From NCBI GenBank assembly GCA_046538945.1, contig JBKHHW010000148.1, positions 1-7,890 of the forward strand: DNA of 7,890 nucleotides. The letters are read 5' to 3'. The stretch is from JAEZKC01 sp046538945. GTDB taxonomy: Bacteria; Fibrobacterota; Chitinivibrionia; Chitinivibrionales; Chitinispirillaceae. Below, piece after piece: positions 4,810 through 7,890 of the stretch. The position numbers and the translations under genes were made by a program. Below the pieces are notes generated by a model that was given only the letters and a program-made list of their open reading frames with translations, was not told the origin of the DNA and made no database searches. Every line of letters starts with the position of its first letter. Position 1 is the stretch's first letter.

Positions 4810-7791
4810 TCATTCGATACCTGTTTCTTTCACCTGTTCCACAAGATCATCTCTGTTCCATTCCAGAAGTTCGAGAATCTCCTCTCTGGAGAAGCTCTTG
4901 ACCATATCAGGGGAATCCTCGCTTACCGCAAGCGAAGCGAGTTCCTTTTTTCTTGAAATGATTCTGTCGATCTTCTCCTCCAGGGTCCCTTCGGTGATGA
5001 GCCTGAATACCTGCACACCCCGCTTCTGACCAATTCTGTAGACCCGGTCGGTGGCCTGGTCCTCCGCGGAGGCGTTCCACCACCGGTCGTAATGGATCAC
5101 CACCGAGGCTGACACCAGGTCTATCCCCACTCCGCCGGCTTTGAGTGAACCGACAAACACCCTGCACTGAGGATCGCTGTTGAACCGGCTGATCAGCTTA
5201 TCTCTGTTGCGGCTTTGACCGGTAAGAATCACGTGTCCTGTTCCGCATTTCTCCAGATAGCATCTCATGATTTCTATCATGCCCAGATACTGGCTGAACA
5301 CCACCACCTTCTGTCCTGATCCGACAGCCTCTTCGATCAGTTCGGTAAACAGTTCCCACTTGCCGCTGTGGTGATTTTCATAGTCATGCGGTTTTTCCAG
5401 GGCAAGAGCAGGGTGATTGCAGATCGTCTTCAGGAATTTTAGAAGAGCGAAAACGTGCATGTAGGGAATCTTCCGGTCTTCACTGCTGACCTGCTTCACA
5501 AGACTTCTGCCTTTACTCTGTATAGCGTTGTCGTAGAGAACTTCCTGCTCCTGAGTCAGAGAACAGCTCCGGTTGTCCTCTATTTTGGGAGGCAGTTCGG
5601 AAAGCACCGTTTCTTTGAGGCGCCTGAGGATAAAAGGAGAAATGGAATATCTCAGAAGTCTGCGGGCTTTAAGATCGTTGCGGTTTTCGATCGGGTCCAA
5701 AAATCTGGCCGCAAAGCTCCTGTCTGTTCCCAGGTATCCGGGGAGCACTATATCCAGTAAGCGCTTGAGATCGCAAAGAGAATTCTCCACCGGGGTTCCG
5801 CTCAGACCCAGCTTCATATTGCAGCACAGCGACTCAGCCGCCTGACTCACCGCGGCTTCAGGATTTTTCAGTTGCTGCGCTTCATCGAAAACCGCCACCT
5901 CGAACTGCAGACCGGACAGCTTGTCCCAGTCGGCTCTGAGTACACCGTAGGACGTGATGCAGAGATCGGCTTGTGTTTCCTGAATGTTTTCCACATTGCG
6001 GCCGAACCCGTGATAGATGCTGCAGGACAGGCCGGGGGCGAATGTGGTGCAGAGTTTTTTCCAGTGACCCATCACCGATACGGGACAAACCACCAGTACC
6101 GGGTTTCTGTTCCTGCGTTGTTCCTTGAGAGTTGAAATGAAAGCAAGCACCTGATGAGTTTTTCCCAGACCCATGTCGTCACAGAGAAGTCCTCCGAATC
6201 CGTTGTCATATAGAAAAAGAAGCCAGGCCAGACCGTTTTCCTGATAAGGGCGCAGAGAGGAGGTGAATTCTTTCAGTTTTTTTGGTTTGGGGGAGCTCTG
6301 CGCCGATTCGCGCATCGTCTGAAGCTTTTTCAATACTTCGTCCGGCCCGTTAATTGATACTTTGCAGCGGGAGCTTTCCGGCGGATACCGCATGAGTAAA
6401 GAACGGGGGAAAACGAAGCGGTTGCCATCTTTTCTGATTACTTTCTGAAATGGGAGCGCTCCCGCAATGCCTTCATTCCCGCAGTCAAAAAAGCCGTCGT
6501 TTGTTATGCAGTAGCGTTTCTTTTCTTCTCTGGCCAAAAGGAGTTGCTCGAGAGTGACATATACATCACGGCAGCCTAAACGCAGTGACAGGGTGCACCA
6601 TTGTCTTTCCAGTGCCTCGACCTCGATTTTTATGTGATCTATCCGGGTAAAGCAGGGCATATTCACCAGCCGGTCGAAGGTGCCGCCCCCTTTTATCTGT
6701 TGCTGAGTTGGAAAGAGATCGCACTGATGGTTGGAGGGGAGGGTGAGATTATCCTGAACAGATGAGAAAACGGAGGCGTTATTTTCCAGAAACGTCGAAA
6801 GGTTTTCCTTTTTCAGCTCCACCTGTTTGCCCCACCCCTGGGCCAGAAGTCCAAGACTTGGATTGTCAAAAGAAATAAAGCAGTTTTTTTGGGGAAGATA
6901 GACCATAGAATTGAACAGGTTATCCTCATCAAAAGCCACCTGTTCATCTTTGGTAATCCCTGCAACGGGAACTATTATTACATTTTGGTTTTCGTGTTCT
7001 ATACGGAACAGCAGCGAGCATGGTGCATCCCCGATTGAGAATGGGAGAGCATGCGGCCTGATCTCTCTTAGTGTATGGAGCAGATCCGGGGTGCTGTCCC
7101 GGGGAACATGGATTTTCATCTCCCAGTCTGAAAATTTTCCCCGAAGTATGAGAACGAGCGTGTTTTCAATTTTCAGTTCAATTTCCAGCTCATCATCGGG
7201 AATTTCTCTGTAGATATGATAGGCAGCCTTGAACCAGATGCTCTCCTCTTCGGTCATGCGCACTGTGCGGTGACCGGCATACGCGAGCATTTTTTCATTA
7301 TCCGTGAATACAAAATCGGTTGTTTTGGCAAGAATCGATGCCCGGTCCCTTTGCGTGACTCCCTCCAGAGCGAGTCCCGCCCGTTCAAGCAAACGCCCGG
7401 TAGACTCCGAATGGGTCAGCTCAATGTGTACCGGAGTATCCTTCTCCCCCAAAATGATGCGGTCTTTTTCGCATTTCGCTTTCACCGCTGAGGCCGATTT
7501 CGGATGCCGCTTCATTAGTATGCTTAAGAGTTTTCTGATATCACTGTCCTGGAAGTGTTCATGGGGAAGCTGGGGAGTCGTTCTGGTGACCAGTTCCTCA
7601 TAGAGCTCTTCAAGCTTACGGGCATGCAGGCAGGAGGCATACGTTCCTTTGGAGCAGCTGCAGAAGATACGTTTCTTTTTGCTTCGCGTCGAAGGAACAT
7701 GTAAAAGTGTGCGGAGCCGGGCGTTATCCGGAATCAGAACAAAGCAGTTTCTGTAAAAATCTATATCCTGAAGAGAATCATTCTGGATCAT
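4810..7791 (-). CDS. SNF2-family ATPase/helicase-like protein with N-terminal SWIM zinc finger
   Basis: This is a large SNF2 (superfamily 2) ATPase, a type that translocates on double-stranded DNA or remodels protein-DNA complexes. At 993 residues from the ATG used here, it begins with a SWIM zinc finger CSC-x7-CLH (Cys44, Cys46, Cys54, His56). A region of about 450 residues with no motif I recognise follows. Its position is that of the SNF2-associated domain of bacterial SWIM-SNF2 proteins. The ATPase core starts near 513: LRPYQENGLAWL, Walker A DDMGLGKT (Lys544), VVCPVSVMGHWKK, Walker B DEAQ (636-639), GLSGTP (motif III) and FILRRLKETVLSELPPK. The helicase C domain has VVVFSQYL, GSLKAGGVGIDL (motif V, about 881) and QATDRVYRIGQKR (motif VI, Arg916 and Arg919). 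All ATPase motifs are intact. The upstream TTG at 7852-7854 lacks a ribosome site and lies in a candidate -35. The ATG has AGAGGT seven bases upstream. The gene is convergent with the NTF2-like gene. Probable roles are DNA repair or transcription recycling; substrate is unknown. Confidence 0.93.
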   Translation of the reverse strand: MIQNDSLQDIDFYRNCFVLIPDNARLRTLLHVPSTRSKKKRIFCSCSKGTYASCLHARKLEELYEELVTRTTPQLPHEHFQDSDIRKLLSILMKRHPKSASAVKAKCEKDRIILGEKDTPVHIELTHSESTGRLLERAGLALEGVTQRDRASILAKTTDFVFTDNEKMLAYAGHRTVRMTEEESIWFKAAYHIYREIPDDELEIELKIENTLVLILRGKFSDWEMKIHVPRDSTPDLLHTLREIRPHALPFSIGDAPCSLLFRIEHENQNVIIVPVAGITKDEQVAFDEDNLFNSMVYLPQKNCFISFDNPSLGLLAQGWGKQVELKKENLSTFLENNASVFSSVQDNLTLPSNHQCDLFPTQQQIKGGGTFDRLVNMPCFTRIDHIKIEVEALERQWCTLSLRLGCRDVYVTLEQLLLAREEKKRYCITNDGFFDCGNEGIAGALPFQKVIRKDGNRFVFPRSLLMRYPPESSRCKVSINGPDEVLKKLQTMRESAQSSPKPKKLKEFTSSLRPYQENGLAWLLFLYDNGFGGLLCDDMGLGKTHQVLAFISTLKEQRRNRNPVLVVCPVSVMGHWKKLCTTFAPGLSCSIYHGFGRNVENIQETQADLCITSYGVLRADWDKLSGLQFEVAVFDEAQQLKNPEAAVSQAAESLCCNMKLGLSGTPVENSLCDLKRLLDIVLPGYLGTDRSFAARFLDPIENRNDLKARRLLRYSISPFILRRLKETVLSELPPKIEDNRSCSLTQEQEVLYDNAIQSKGRSLVKQVSSEDRKIPYMHVFALLKFLKTICNHPALALEKPHDYENHHSGKWELFTELIEEAVGSGQKVVVFSQYLGMIEIMRCYLEKCGTGHVILTGQSRNRDKLISRFNSDPQCRVFVGSLKAGGVGIDLVSASVVIHYDRWWNASAEDQATDRVYRIGQKRGVQVFRLITEGTLEEKIDRIISRKKELASLAVSEDSPDMVKSFSREEILELLEWNRDDLVEQVKETGIE

Positions 7792-7798
7792 GAATACT

Positions 7799-7804
7799 AC
7801 CTCT
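7799..7804 (-). promoter_or_regulatory. Ribosome binding site of the SNF2 gene
   Basis: The minus strand reads AGAGGT seven bases before the ATG at 7789-7791. This is the main reason to prefer that start over the TTG 63 bases upstream, which has no Shine-Dalgarno match at a usable distance. Confidence 0.65.
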
Positions 7805-7825
7805 GAAGTGTGAGTAAGATTATGC

Positions 7826-7854
7826 AAAATAGATGGGAGGCGGGGAGGTGGCAA
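7826..7854 (-). promoter_or_regulatory. Candidate sigma-70-type promoter of the SNF2 gene
   Basis: The minus strand has TTGCCA (7849-7854, five of six consensus -35 bases), then 17 bases, then TATTTT (7826-7831, four of six -10 bases). Transcription would start near 7819, giving a leader of about 28 bases before the ATG at 7791. An overlapping CATAAT (7819-7824) is an alternative -10 but lacks a -35 at suitable spacing. Confidence 0.45.
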
Positions 7855-7877
7855 GATCGAAATATGGTTTTTGAAAG

Positions 7878-7890
7878 GCCCCTCCGGGGC
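7878..7890 (-). terminator. GC-rich hairpin at the right edge, possible terminator of an outside gene
   Basis: GCCCC-TCC-GGGGC is a 5-bp all-GC stem with a 3-base loop, cut off by the window edge. On the minus strand it is followed by CTTTCAAAAA, a short T-run, so it could end a minus-strand gene upstream of the SNF2 gene. The stem may extend beyond the edge (base 7877 is G). If it terminates there, the SNF2 gene starts its own transcript from the promoter just downstream. Confidence 0.35.

Noticed and set aside
4760..5029. 89-codon plus-strand frame antisense to the 3' end of the SNF2 gene
   Set aside because: It lies almost wholly opposite the helicase C-terminal coding sequence and has low-complexity Ser-rich content, typical of an antisense shadow.
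4810..7791. SNF2 gene as part of a phage-defence island
   Set aside because: DISARM and related systems need partner genes such as methyltransferases or nucleases. The visible neighbours are glgA and an NTF2-like gene, and no mobile-element signs are present. Genes beyond the right edge cannot be judged.
7852..7854. TTG start giving a 1014-residue SNF2 protein
   Set aside because: It has no Shine-Dalgarno site and sits inside a good -35 match, whereas the downstream ATG has a well-placed AGAGGT.

Overview
The window reads as an ordinary chromosomal segment of a Gram-negative bacterium. Base composition is moderate, and there are no transposases, integrases, tRNAs, rRNAs or CRISPR arrays. The secreted subtilase ends in a domain resembling the C-terminal sorting domains of type IX secretion cargo. 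Together with a bacterial-type glycogen synthase, this hints at a member of the Fibrobacterota/Chlorobi/Bacteroidota group, possibly Fibrobacterota. That placement is an inference from protein style and is not proven here.

Layout from left to right: bases 1-199 hold no gene I can support, only a GC-rich palindrome downstream of the protease and a short open stretch cut by the edge. Bases 200-2362 (minus) encode a secreted S8 serine protease with a complete catalytic triad. A 389-base divergent intergenic region (2363-2751) carries a consensus -10 for the protease and candidate signals for glgA. Bases 2752-4245 (plus) encode glycogen synthase GlgA. It is followed 45 bases later by a small NTF2/SnoaL-like protein (4291-4686, plus), probably on the same transcript. 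A short region with a candidate bidirectional hairpin separates this pair from a convergent gene for a SWIM-zinc-finger SNF2-family ATPase (minus). I place the SNF2 start at the ATG at 7789-7791, not the upstream TTG at 7852-7854. The right edge holds a candidate promoter for this gene and a GC-rich hairpin that may end a neighbouring gene outside the window.

The three transcription units look functionally unrelated: exported proteolysis, glycogen synthesis with an uncharacterised small partner, and a DNA-translocase-type ATPase. The SNF2 protein has no adjacent methyltransferase, nuclease or other defence-type partner within the window. I did not find a convincing new system. The points most worth a second look are the large unassigned N-terminal half of the SNF2 protein, the sorting-domain-like tail and internal insertion of the protease, the glgA/NTF2-like pairing, and a 19-base inverted repeat in the probable glgA promoter.
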